Of a stretch of 64,000 nt of DNA, positions 1-6,638 are shown in pieces. Position 1 is the stretch's first letter; each line of letters begins with the position of its first letter. Both the position numbers and the translations under genes were made by a program. The stretch covers positions 1 through 64,000 of the forward strand of contig SVPG01000002.1 of assembly GCA_015065975.1 (NCBI GenBank), read 5' to 3'. The stretch comes from Oscillospiraceae bacterium (GTDB lineage: Bacteria > Bacillota > Clostridia > Oscillospirales > Acutalibacteraceae). The notes below the pieces were generated by a model. The model saw only the letters and a list, made by a program, of their open reading frames with translations. It did not search any database and was not told where the DNA came from.

Positions 1-767
1 TCCGGACAGTCGTTATACGATATCAGGAAATACCCCATACAGTCCCCGGCGAGTTTTCGCAGGGTGCGATGGTCATTCCAGTTGAATATTGCGTCATACA
101 TATGCTCTGTTTCGAGGTACGGCGGGTCACAGTAGAATAATGCTCCCCTGCGATCATAGTGAGGAATAAGCACAGAGTAGCTCTGATTCTCGATGATGAC
201 AGGCTGGAATCTGTGGTATGTATCCCATATCAGCTTATTCAGCTTGTCGAGATCGAACGGCTGGCTTGCAAAGCTTTTGCCCATGCTGGCATAGCTTGTG
301 CGGATCAGTCGCAGATACATGGATGCTCTGCGCACATCATAATCCGTGGCTTTTGTGATCCGCAGCTCGATTATTTCCTCTGCTTCACAATCGGAAAGCA
401 TGATTCGTGTCAGTTCCAGTTCCTCTTCAAGATATTCGTCGTGAAATTCCTCATGATTGAAAAAACTACGAAGTACCTTAAAATCGTCCCTTGCGTTAAG
501 AGCTAAAAAGCCGAGTTCCATTAACAGAGCCATGGGACGCTCACGGATACACCGGAACAGATTGACAAGATTGTGGTTGAAATCGTTGTAAACTTCAAAG
601 CGATCCGGCGGCTTTCCGAGCAGAACATTTCCGCTGCCGCCGAAGACCTCAATGTATCTGTTGTACCCCTCTGGAAAAAACTCATACAGAATGTCGCGGA
701 TACTCTTTTTGTTGCCAACCCACGTTACCGGGCTTGTAAGGGGTTGATAGGATTTTTGTATAGGCAT
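1..767 (-). CDS. DNA adenine methylase, D12 class (partial, C-terminus off the left edge)
   Basis: Dam-family N6-adenine methyltransferase that would methylate adenine in a short palindrome using S-adenosylmethionine. Translating the minus strand from an ATG at 767 gives an N-terminal TWVGNKKSIRD segment, the SAM-binding FGGSGN motif near residue 44 and the catalytic DPPY motif near residue 218, in the order expected for the D12 class. The frame stays open to base 1, so the last part of the gene is missing. A long Shine-Dalgarno GGAGGTGA lies directly before the ATG, which is closer than usual. Such solitary methylases are common cargo of conjugative elements, where they may protect incoming DNA; the ArdA-like gene nearby fits that. 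The family call is firm; target sequence unknown. Confidence 0.9.
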   Translation of the reverse strand, partial: MPIQKSYQPLTSPVTWVGNKKSIRDILYEFFPEGYNRYIEVFGGSGNVLLGKPPDRFEVYNDFNHNLVNLFRCIRERPMALLMELGFLALNARDDFKVLRSFFNHEEFHDEYLEEELELTRIMLSDCEAEEIIELRITKATDYDVRRASMYLRLIRTSYASMGKSFASQPFDLDKLNKLIWDTYHRFQPVIIENQSYSVLIPHYDRRGALFYCDPPYLETEHMYDAIFNWNDHRTLRKLAGDCMGYFLISYNDCP

Positions 768-805
768 TCACCTCCGCTGGCATCAACCGTTCAGCGGAAA
801 TGAAA

Positions 806-847
806 AAGCCGGCATCATTCACTCCGCAGAACGACTGATGCCGGTTT
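806..847 (-). terminator. Intrinsic terminator after the 196-residue gene
   Basis: Inverted arms CCGGCATCA and TGATGCCGG (809-817 and 836-844), extended by A/T pairs, are followed on the minus strand by CTTTTTCATTTC. It sits just past the stop of the gene ending at 855 and before the methylase start, so the methylase is probably transcribed separately or by read-through. Confidence 0.7.
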
Positions 848-854
848 GATTTTA

Positions 855-1445
855 TTACATCGTCATGGGGTCAAGAGCTTCGTCGAAGTCCTCGTCGGAG
901 CTCTCGTCCGAGCCGACAATGTTTACGTATTCGCCGATGATGCAGAGAGCGTTATCGTAGTTTCCCGATGCGAACACTCTGGAGGACATCTCTTTGGCTT
1001 CATCAGACATCCCGCAGCGACTCAGCGTTCGTGCTGCTATCCCAACGAGATTGAAGATGTTGCCGTCCTGACCGATGAGTTCACAATCGGGCTTTTTTCT
1101 TTCTGCTCCGGAAGGACTTAAGAACCCTCCGAGGCGGTTAGGGACATAATCGGAAAGCCATGTGCCGCAGAATGCTTCATAGGTCTGCAGACGCCACATT
1201 GCCAGCCTACCCACATCAAGCTGCTTCAGGTTATCGGAAAACTTGAACAGCAGACAGGTCACGCCGTCATGGGAAAAGTGCGACACATCGGTGAATTTTT
1301 CGCCGTCCGGCAGTATGCCTGCTTTGGAAAGCAGGTCGTTGATGCCGTCGACCCATTCGTTAAGGTCGCCTCCGCAGCCTTGAATGACAAGTCCCTCGCT
1401 GCCTTTCATTGAACGAAGAGCCTCGGTTGATATTTCCTTAATCAT
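855..1445 (-). CDS. Mobile-element protein of unknown function, 196 aa
   Basis: A soluble, acidic protein with no signal peptide or membrane segment; I do not recognise a family. The middle holds a compact hydrophobic region with a WLSDYVPNRLGGF stretch near residues 96-108, and the C-terminus is very acidic (SDESSDEDFDEALD). Its start codon overlaps the stop of the ArdA-like gene by 4 bases (ATGA), so the two are translationally coupled and probably act in the same process. The region 'FNLVGIAARTLSRCGMSDEAKEM' style helix resembles short helical segments common in conjugative-element accessory proteins, but that is only an impression. A hairpin terminator follows, making it the last gene of the 3763-to-855 unit. 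Confidence 0.75.
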   Translation of the reverse strand: MIKEISTEALRSMKGSEGLVIQGCGGDLNEWVDGINDLLSKAGILPDGEKFTDVSHFSHDGVTCLLFKFSDNLKQLDVGRLAMWRLQTYEAFCGTWLSDYVPNRLGGFLSPSGAERKKPDCELIGQDGNIFNLVGIAARTLSRCGMSDEAKEMSSRVFASGNYDNALCIIGEYVNIVGSDESSDEDFDEALDPMTM

Positions 1446-3073
1446 ATCGAGATCCCTCCGTCATTAAGGGTTTCGGACTGTTCATCGGACTGCTCAAAGG
1501 AAGCGTTCATATATTCCTCGAGGCTCATGCTGTAGCCGAGGAAATTGGGCGAAGAGTCCTCGTCAAAGGGGATGCAGCTCTCATCGGCAAAATCAAAGGG
1601 CTGAGAGGAAATGAGCGATCCGGCGTGATTTACACCGACAACCTTTTCCATACTGGCAAAGGGCATCTCATCACCCTCACGGAGGTCGTATTTGTAAAGA
1701 CCGTCCGGGAGCTGGGATTCGAGGATTCTGGCGTTGGAGAAGAGCGCGGTCTGACCGAATACCTCAACAACATCGAGCCGTTCGGAGGTCAGATCCTGTT
1801 CGGTTCCGGTGTCGCCGCTGCCGGTGCTGTCAGCGTTCTGCTCCGGCTTCGAGGGCGGTTCCTGTTCGATGGATTCCTCCGGCTCGGATGCTTCCATATC
1901 TTCTTTTCCTTCTGCCTCGTCATCGGAAATTTTAACTGCTGCATCCTGATCTTCGGCTGCGATGACCTCGGCTCTGACCACCTCGGTGAGCTGACCGCCC
2001 TTTGCAGACAGGAAACCATAAGGTGTGGAGGTCACATTCAGGCGTTCCATGAGCCGTGTGCCGAAAGCATAGAGCCCAAGATCGTTGAGCAGACTGGTGT
2101 CAAAGCCCTCCGGCAGATTATCAGTGAGGTAAACCTTTGCATAATCGTCTGCGTAGGATATGCTGGTGTCAAGCTGATATTCGTCCAGCGATGCGATGCT
2201 GTCGAGGACATCCTCACAGCTATGAGGCGCATTAGCCGTACACACCGCACGGAGCTTGATGCGGTCATCCTCCGAAAGTTCCCGGATGCGCTCTGCCAGA
2301 GAATTGAGATCCTCCAGAGTGAAGGGATCATCGAAATCGCCGGGATCTACGCAGGGGAAGGCACTCACGATGTCCAGCTCACCGTCGAGATCATTGAGCA
2401 TCTGTGCATCACAGGGGAGCGTCAGGATAGTTTCCTCATTGTCCTCCCGGTCGGGATGGCACAGCCGGAATACGGTCGTGTCATGAGCTTCTTCGGGAAG
2501 ATTGACGCCGTCATAGATGTCGGGCATATCAAAGAGGGAGGTAATGACATACACACCGTTTCCGAACACACCGCCCTCTGCGGTGCGCATGGATTCTCCG
2601 ATCTTGGCATAGTCAAGATATCCGAGGGCAGATTCGGGAACGTCATTGAGAGCCTCGAGCATATTGTTTTCAACGATCATCCGACCGTATTCCTCATCGC
2701 TGCCCACAGGCCAGACGGGGATCTCGCCCAAGCCGTAGCTTATGTTGATGAGGTCGCGGAGGGTGGCTCCGTCCTTGAATTCATCGCGTGCGAGGATCGC
2801 ACCAAAGGCCGAGCGCTGGGATTCTGAAAGAGCGTTCAGCCGACCGGCGAGAAAGTTAAGCTCATCGATGCGGGAAAAGGAAATGTTCATACCCTCCAGT
2901 TCGGGGATGGCTCTGCACTGAGATACGGCGATGATGCTCTGATCGTCATCCTTGTACCTTGCGCGGCTCAAAGCGTCCTCGATGAGGATGGCTTCGGCAG
3001 GGAGGTTTATGTCCGAGTTGAACGGGTTTTCCGGGATGTGGCGGTTGTGAGTATAAATGGAAATAGTTATCAT
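1442..3073 (-). CDS. Tandem ArdA-like antirestriction protein with C-terminal LPD28-like domain
   Basis: ArdA proteins are DNA mimics that block type I restriction enzymes during conjugation. Residues 68-165 show the ArdA pattern: IDELNFLAGRL, then LRDLINISYGL, then DEEYGRMIVE and SALGYLDYAKIGESM. Residues 252-345 repeat it (LEDLNSLAERIREL, CEDVLDSIASLDEY, DDYAKVYL, LGLYAFGTRLMERL), so there are two ArdA-like modules in one chain, against one in the ~165-residue Tn916 ArdA. An acidic, Pro/Ser-rich linker spans about 368-430. Residues 455-495 (LYKYDLREGDE, VVGVNHAGSLIS) match my memory of the LPD28 domain of large polyvalent mobile-element proteins. Start chosen at ATG with AAGGAG nine bases upstream. 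Overlaps the next gene by 4 bases. The domain calls are from recognition, not from a search. Confidence 0.75.
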   Translation of the reverse strand: MITISIYTHNRHIPENPFNSDINLPAEAILIEDALSRARYKDDDQSIIAVSQCRAIPELEGMNISFSRIDELNFLAGRLNALSESQRSAFGAILARDEFKDGATLRDLINISYGLGEIPVWPVGSDEEYGRMIVENNMLEALNDVPESALGYLDYAKIGESMRTAEGGVFGNGVYVITSLFDMPDIYDGVNLPEEAHDTTVFRLCHPDREDNEETILTLPCDAQMLNDLDGELDIVSAFPCVDPGDFDDPFTLEDLNSLAERIRELSEDDRIKLRAVCTANAPHSCEDVLDSIASLDEYQLDTSISYADDYAKVYLTDNLPEGFDTSLLNDLGLYAFGTRLMERLNVTSTPYGFLSAKGGQLTEVVRAEVIAAEDQDAAVKISDDEAEGKEDMEASEPEESIEQEPPSKPEQNADSTGSGDTGTEQDLTSERLDVVEVFGQTALFSNARILESQLPDGLYKYDLREGDEMPFASMEKVVGVNHAGSLISSQPFDFADESCIPFDEDSSPNFLGYSMSLEEYMNASFEQSDEQSETLNDGGISI

Positions 3074-3086
3074 TGATGCTTACTCC

Positions 3087-3398
3087 TTACATATTCATTG
3101 TTGTGGATTCTTCGACCGGTTCCTCCGCTTCGCTTTCGGAGGACTCTGCAGCAGACTGTGCTGCCTCCTGTGCGATCTTGCGGAAGGCATCCTCGCCGGG
3201 AATGACCGAGAGCGTTCTGCCGTTATCCCATTTCATGAGAAGGCTTCCGGCATCATCAACATCGATAACGGTGCCGGTCGTTAACGGCTCTACGGGAGAA
3301 TAGGGATCGTTCATGTGGATGAGCTGGATTCGTGTGCCGGGAGGATAAAGTCTCTTGTTTGTCTCGGCGGCACGGCGCATTCTTTCAAATTCGTTCAT
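3087..3398 (-). CDS. DUF4314-family protein
   Basis: Small protein of the DUF4314 family, found mainly in conjugative elements and phages of Firmicutes; its role is unknown. The conserved core is visible at residues 18-70: YPPGTRIQLIHMNDPY, TGTVIDVDDAGSLLMKWDNG and SVIPGEDAF. The core has the look of a small beta-barrel, SH3-like fold (inference from alternating beta-strand pattern). The last 30 residues are Ser/Glu-rich and probably disordered. It has a good GAAAGGAG ribosome site and lies 13 bases before the ArdA-like gene, in the same unit. Length is normal for the family. Confidence 0.85.
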   Translation of the reverse strand: MNEFERMRRAAETNKRLYPPGTRIQLIHMNDPYSPVEPLTTGTVIDVDDAGSLLMKWDNGRTLSVIPGEDAFRKIAQEAAQSAAESSESEAEEPVEESTTMNM

Positions 3399-3478
3399 GG
3401 TGAATTTCTCCTTTCGGTTATAAAAATTACCGCACGAAACGGTTGAGCTTCATGCGGCATAGCGGCTGAGTTGTTTTG

Positions 3479-3763
3479 TTATTCGATTTGTTCCGATCCG
3501 GCAAGTCCCTCGAACAGAAGACTCGTTGCGATCCTGTAGCCGGTAACAAACGCCTGCTCGGAATATCGCTGCATCATAAGGTTCTTAATGCTCATCAGCT
3601 CTCCGAGGGAAGCTTTGTCCTCATCGCTGAGACGATTAAGCAGGGCGTTGAGCCGTTCGGTTATTTCTGTGTTGAGCGAAGCGTTTTCAAAGGTGTCCGG
3701 CAAAGGCAATTCGCTTGCTGCGAGAGTGCCGTTGAAAAGCTGCCTGATGGTTTCTGATTGCAT
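3479..3763 (-). CDS. DUF6809-like small helical protein
   Basis: 94-residue, all-helical soluble protein resembling the DUF6809 group of Clostridia mobile elements: an N-terminal IRQLFNGTLAASE segment, a central ERLNALLNRLSDEDKASL helix and a C-terminal GYRIATSLLFEGLAG helix. Function unknown. I start it at the ATG at 3763 because GGAGG stands eight bases upstream; the frame opens three codons earlier at a GTG that overlaps that ribosome site. The nearest downstream gene (DUF4314) is 80 bases away. Family assignment from memory of the pattern only. Confidence 0.7.
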   Translation of the reverse strand: MQSETIRQLFNGTLAASELPLPDTFENASLNTEITERLNALLNRLSDEDKASLGELMSIKNLMMQRYSEQAFVTGYRIATSLLFEGLAGSEQIE

Positions 3764-3868
3764 GGTGATCACCTCCTGCGTATTTTAGTTCAAAACAATA
3801 TCATCTTGGTTTGCTTATATCTATACCAACAATGCACAATAATTCGGTGCTGTTATTGGATGCCCCGC

Positions 3869-4402
3869 TTATGCCTTGTCGGGCATGAAGTCAAGAGCCA
3901 CTGTGCCAAAGCTGTGTATGGTGATGGCGTTGCAGATCAAGGCGAACTGTTTGTCGGGGATGAGGAGGATATCGGCCATATCTGTGACCGATATATGCCG
4001 TGAGCCGGTGTGCAGATCTTTGGCAAATGAGTAGATGGTGTAGTCGTTTGCGGTGACCTTGCCAATCGACCTGTCATCAAATATGATCTCACTCGGCAGC
4101 TTATCGCTGCAGACCTTCGACCATAGCTTCTTGCATGAGGACAGGAGGTACACCACCGAAAGCAAGTACGGTCGATCCTGCCGGAGCTGCTTTGAGCCAC
4201 GGTAGAATATCCGGTAATGAGTTTCGTTGGCAAAGTATATCCCGGATTGCTTTCCTCTCATGATCATCCGGTTGAGCCGGTATCTGAAGCTGTCGTTATC
4301 GAGATCACTCAACACGGAGAGGATCATAGCATCCCATGTGGTCGGCGGATCGGGCGTGCAGGGGAAGCGAGGTCTGGTGGACGGACTATCTAAAAAGTAC
4401 AT
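3869..4402 (-). CDS. Unrecognised mobile-element protein, 177 aa
   Basis: Soluble protein with no family I can name. It begins MYFLDSPSTRPRF, is proline-rich to residue 22, and continues with an alpha-helical body containing HYRIFYRG near residue 62 and LLSVVYLLSS near residue 80. It may be a distant relative of the DUF6075-type proteins seen in similar elements, but I cannot show this. The ribosome site AAGGAGGAATGACCT precedes the ATG. Immediately upstream is a large structured hairpin (4438-4487), and both the hairpin and the first codons of this gene recur at 6073-6221 in front of a truncated paralogue, so the gene and its leader travelled as a unit. Confidence 0.65.
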   Translation of the reverse strand: MYFLDSPSTRPRFPCTPDPPTTWDAMILSVLSDLDNDSFRYRLNRMIMRGKQSGIYFANETHYRIFYRGSKQLRQDRPYLLSVVYLLSSCKKLWSKVCSDKLPSEIIFDDRSIGKVTANDYTIYSFAKDLHTGSRHISVTDMADILLIPDKQFALICNAITIHSFGTVALDFMPDKA

Positions 4403-4437
4403 AGGTCATTCCTCCTTTGGTTTGGTTTAAAATAGAA

Positions 4438-4487
4438 AAAGCCCGCAGTCTATTGAAGGATTTCTCCTTGAGTAAACTGCGGGCTTT
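4438..4487 (-). promoter_or_regulatory. Structured leader hairpin upstream of the 177-residue gene (copy 1)
   Basis: Outer stem of 12 bp (arms 4438-4449 and 4476-4487, core GCCCGCAGT/ACTGCGGGC) encloses a second small stem AAGGA/TCCTT (4456-4460 and 4465-4469). On the minus strand it ends in CTTTTTCTATTTT, so it can act as a terminator or attenuator. It stands only about 35 bases before the start codon, so it is either the terminator of an upstream gene now displaced by the IS, or a leader controlling the gene below. A diverged copy is at 6173-6221. Confidence 0.7.
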
Positions 4488-4504
4488 GCTTCTGATATTC
4501 AATT

Positions 4505-5651
4505 GGCAACACCGCATATAGGGCAATAAAAAAAGAGCGGAGAGTACAACCTCCACTCCAAAATCAGAAAAACGTTGAAAAACCCCCGTTTATTCGCTCA
4601 ACTCAAACCTCAATCAGACCGACAGACCAAAACGCCTGTCAGCCAGATAAAGGTTTGCCAGAGCAAACAGCATATTCAATTTTGCTGTCTGTTTTCGTTT
4701 ACCACGGTATCGTGTTTTTCGATATCCGAAAAGATTCTTGATAACGGCGAAGACATGTTCCACTTTTGCACGAACAGATGATTTCTGGCGTTCCTTCTTC
4801 TTTGCTTTGTACTGACCACTTCTGGAAAGACGTTTGATCTGACTTGGTTTGCGGTTGGTTCTGTATTTGATCTTCTTGCCCTGTTTGTTGTGTGTAATAG
4901 CATTGTCGCGTTTCTCGGCACCAATATATCCGCTGTCTCCGTATACAACCTCCTCTTCGCCCGTCAGTAATTCCGGGGTCATGGTTACATCGTGGACATT
5001 TGCTGCTGTGACTTCGACGCTGTGGACAAGACCGCTTTCCGAATCAACACCAACATGAGCTTTGTAGCCAAACTTACAGTCGTTCCCTTTCTTCACGGAG
5101 TGAGCTTCCGGGTCACGGCTGTGCTCCTTGTTCTTCGTTGAGCTGGGTGCACTGATGATGGTTGAATCGACAATGGTGCCTTTTTTCAGAATAAGATCTT
5201 TGCTTTTCAGAAGCGCGACTACTTGGATGAACAGAGTCTCCTGCGCTCCGGCACTGATAAGCAGATTTCTGAACCGACCGATTGTGTCTCCGTCAGGTAC
5301 GTCATCGGGCGAAGATATACCGCAAAAGTCCGAAAATGCACGGCTGTCAATCACCTGCTCTGCCGTTTGCATATCGGAGAGATTATATAGGTTTTGAAGC
5401 AGATAAAGGCGAAGCATAAGCTCGATGTCGTATGGTCTGTTTCCGCGCTCTCCCTTGTAGTAGTGCGGTTTGATTATCTCAAACCATTCTGACCATGGAA
5501 TGATTCGTTCTATCTGATTCAGAAATTCTTTTTTCTTTGTTTTTGCCTGCGCAAGCTCATCACTGAGCGCGCTCAGCGTCAGTTGTTTCATCATGCTTTT
5601 ATTATATCATGTTTTCGGGATTTTGGCGATTACTGTTTGTGCGGTGTTGCC
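4505..5651 (-). mobile_element. IS5-family insertion sequence, complete
   Basis: Perfect 12-bp terminal inverted repeats GGCAACACCGCA (4505-4516) and its complement (5640-5651) bound a 1147-bp element carrying one transposase gene. The bases AATT flank both ends (4501-4504 and 5652-5655), which fits the 4-bp target duplication typical of the IS5 group; since AATT is itself a palindrome, the repeat appears to extend outward with CAATTG. The intact ends and open reading frame suggest a recent, possibly active insertion, landing just upstream of the structured leader hairpin. Confidence 0.9.
4614..5594 (-). CDS. IS5-family DDE transposase
   Basis: Full-length 326-residue transposase closely resembling the E. 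coli IS5 transposase in layout. Visible features: the N-terminal QLTLSALSDE region with IIPWSEW near residue 31, the NRPYDIELMLRLY helix near 52, the conserved PSSTKNKE segment near 150, and the catalytic triad D143 (TIVDSTII), D220 (YGDSGYIG) and E279 (RAKVEHVF) with the family's Y-R-K motif GYRKTRYRG following. It cuts and pastes the element using the 12-bp ends. A TATAAT lies some ten bases before the ATG, inside the element. No frameshift or stop is seen, so it is presumably functional. Confidence 0.95.
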   Translation of the reverse strand: MMKQLTLSALSDELAQAKTKKKEFLNQIERIIPWSEWFEIIKPHYYKGERGNRPYDIELMLRLYLLQNLYNLSDMQTAEQVIDSRAFSDFCGISSPDDVPDGDTIGRFRNLLISAGAQETLFIQVVALLKSKDLILKKGTIVDSTIISAPSSTKNKEHSRDPEAHSVKKGNDCKFGYKAHVGVDSESGLVHSVEVTAANVHDVTMTPELLTGEEEVVYGDSGYIGAEKRDNAITHNKQGKKIKYRTNRKPSQIKRLSRSGQYKAKKKERQKSSVRAKVEHVFAVIKNLFGYRKTRYRGKRKQTAKLNMLFALANLYLADRRFGLSV

Positions 5652-5725
5652 AATTGTATTCAGTTATTAATTTTAGGCATTAGATTCATTGTTTCACGGG
5701 ATTCATGAGCGAAGAGAGACGGAAG

Positions 5726-5986
5726 TTATTCCATGCCGTCAATGAGTGCCTGAAAATCTTCAGGAATTACTGGCGCAGGGTTCGCGCTAAATTCACCTAT
5801 TTCCGGCAGCTCAGGTGTTTCTATAAGCGGAGGGATAACGCCGCATCTGGAGAGAGTAAGGCAGATGAAAAAAATGAACACCGCAGCCAAGAAAAGCAGC
5901 ATTACAATCGCCGAGGATTTAGGCATAGTTTTTTTCAAATCTCCAGCTGCATTGGGAGTGCTATTCAGTCGTTTTTCTTTGTTCAC
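5726..5986 (-). CDS. Small single-pass membrane protein, 86 aa
   Basis: Unrecognised. A charged N-terminus (about 20 residues, Lys/Arg-rich) is followed by one hydrophobic helix at roughly residues 25-45 (SSAIVMLLFLAAVFIFFICL) and a proline-rich outer tail with PELPEIGEF. This is the topology of a type II membrane protein with a short extracellular tail. I start it at a GTG at 5986 because AGAGGTGA is correctly spaced upstream; the open frame itself begins 19 codons earlier without a ribosome site. It lies between the IS and the second leader copy in the mobile region, with no evident operon partner. Confidence 0.55.
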   Translation of the reverse strand: MNKEKRLNSTPNAAGDLKKTMPKSSAIVMLLFLAAVFIFFICLTLSRCGVIPPLIETPELPEIGEFSANPAPVIPEDFQALIDGME

Positions 5987-6072
5987 AATATCACCTCTAT
6001 TTTCGTTATTTATACGAGTATAAGATGTTGCGAAGACATCCAACTCGTAACCATTGCTTTCTTGTTCTACTC

Positions 6073-6138
6073 TTACATTATTCTATCTGTCAAGCAGACT
6101 CTTGTCAAGGATGCAGACGGGCTGTCTGAAAAGTACAT
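6073..6138 (-). pseudogene. Truncated 5' remnant of a paralogue of the 177-residue gene
   Basis: An ATG at 6138 with an upstream GGAG begins a 21-codon frame reading MYFSDSPSASLTRV, matching the MYFLDSPSTRPRF start of the gene at 4402 before running into TAA. The upstream hairpin and spacer are also duplicated. It looks like the 5' end of a second copy whose remainder was lost, although a genuine short peptide cannot be excluded. Confidence 0.55.
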
Positions 6139-6235
6139 GGATCAGTCTCCTTTGACTTGATTTAAAATGGAAAAAGCCCGCAGTCTTTTGGAGTATCTCT
6201 CCTTGATTAAACTGCGGGCTTCGCTTCGAATATTT
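6127..6235 (-). repeat. Second copy of the ~110-bp leader (direct repeat of about 4388-4497)
   Basis: Matches 4388-4497 along most of its length. The outer stem AAGCCCGCAGT/ACTGCGGGCTT is kept (6174-6184 and 6211-6221). The inner stem is also kept, but with different bases: GGAG/CTCC (6190-6193 and 6199-6202) replaces AAGGA/TCCTT. Conservation of pairing despite changed bases argues for selection on RNA structure rather than a passive duplication. It ends in a U-rich tract on the minus strand. Confidence 0.65.
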
Positions 6236-6245
6236 GATGGTTTGT

Positions 6246-6402
6246 ATCACTTTGGGGGCGACGAAAAATCAGAAGATTTTTTTGATTTTGGGCGTTCAAT
6301 TATCAGAATAGGCCGATATAGGCGGTTTCGTGAGGGTACAGCATCGGTAAAACCCAAATGACATCCTTTGTACGCCAACGTAATTTTTCCTTCTTGGACG
6401 CG
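6246..6402. other. Non-coding junction between the mobile region and the core genome
   Basis: AT-rich stretch without a credible gene, RNA or repeat. The short open frames here lack ribosome sites. It probably contains the element's end, but I see no direct repeat that would fix the boundary within the window. Confidence 0.4.
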
Positions 6403-6430
6403 AAAAATCCGCACCGTAGTGCGGATTTTT
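6403..6430 (-). terminator. Terminator downstream of tRNA-Leu
   Basis: Perfect hairpin AAAAATCCGCAC-CGTA-GTGCGGATTTTT located 30 bases past the tRNA 3' end. The flanking A and T runs let it work in both directions. Confidence 0.85.
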
Positions 6431-6462
6431 GCGCTGACATCCATATTGTATGCCAATTATGG

Positions 6463-6546
6463 TGCCGGTGGCGGGGGTCGAACCCGCACGGTATTGCTAC
6501 CAACGGATTTTGAGTCCGTCACGTCTGCCAATTCCATCACACCGGC
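6463..6546 (-). tRNA. tRNA-Leu (anticodon CAA)
   Basis: Class II tRNA read on the minus strand: acceptor stem GCCGGTG/CACCGGC, discriminator A, encoded CCA (6460-6462), T arm with GGGTTCGACCCCC, anticodon stem ACGGA/TCCGT with loop CTCAAAA giving CAA, and a long variable arm expected of tRNA-Leu. It decodes UUG. A promoter lies just upstream (6599-6627) and a terminator just downstream. Accessory DNA starts directly beyond its 3' end, a classic integration position. Confidence 0.95.
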
Positions 6547-6598
6547 ATATTCAGCTGCTCAACAACCGCACACAGCAAGTCATAAAGGCAGCTAAATG

Positions 6599-6627
6599 AT
6601 TGTACTACATATTCTCTGACAAATCAA
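6599..6627 (-). promoter_or_regulatory. Sigma-A type promoter for tRNA-Leu
   Basis: On the minus strand TTGATT (6627-6622) and TACAAT (6604-6599) are separated by 17 bases, about 50 bases before the tRNA 5' end. Confidence 0.7.
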
Positions 6628-6638
6628 GTGTTTTATTA

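Noticed and set aside
1625..2827. 400-codon plus-strand frame over the ArdA-like gene
   Set aside because: Minus-strand gene shows repeated ArdA-like pattern, good ribosome site and gene overlap; the plus frame is a shadow.
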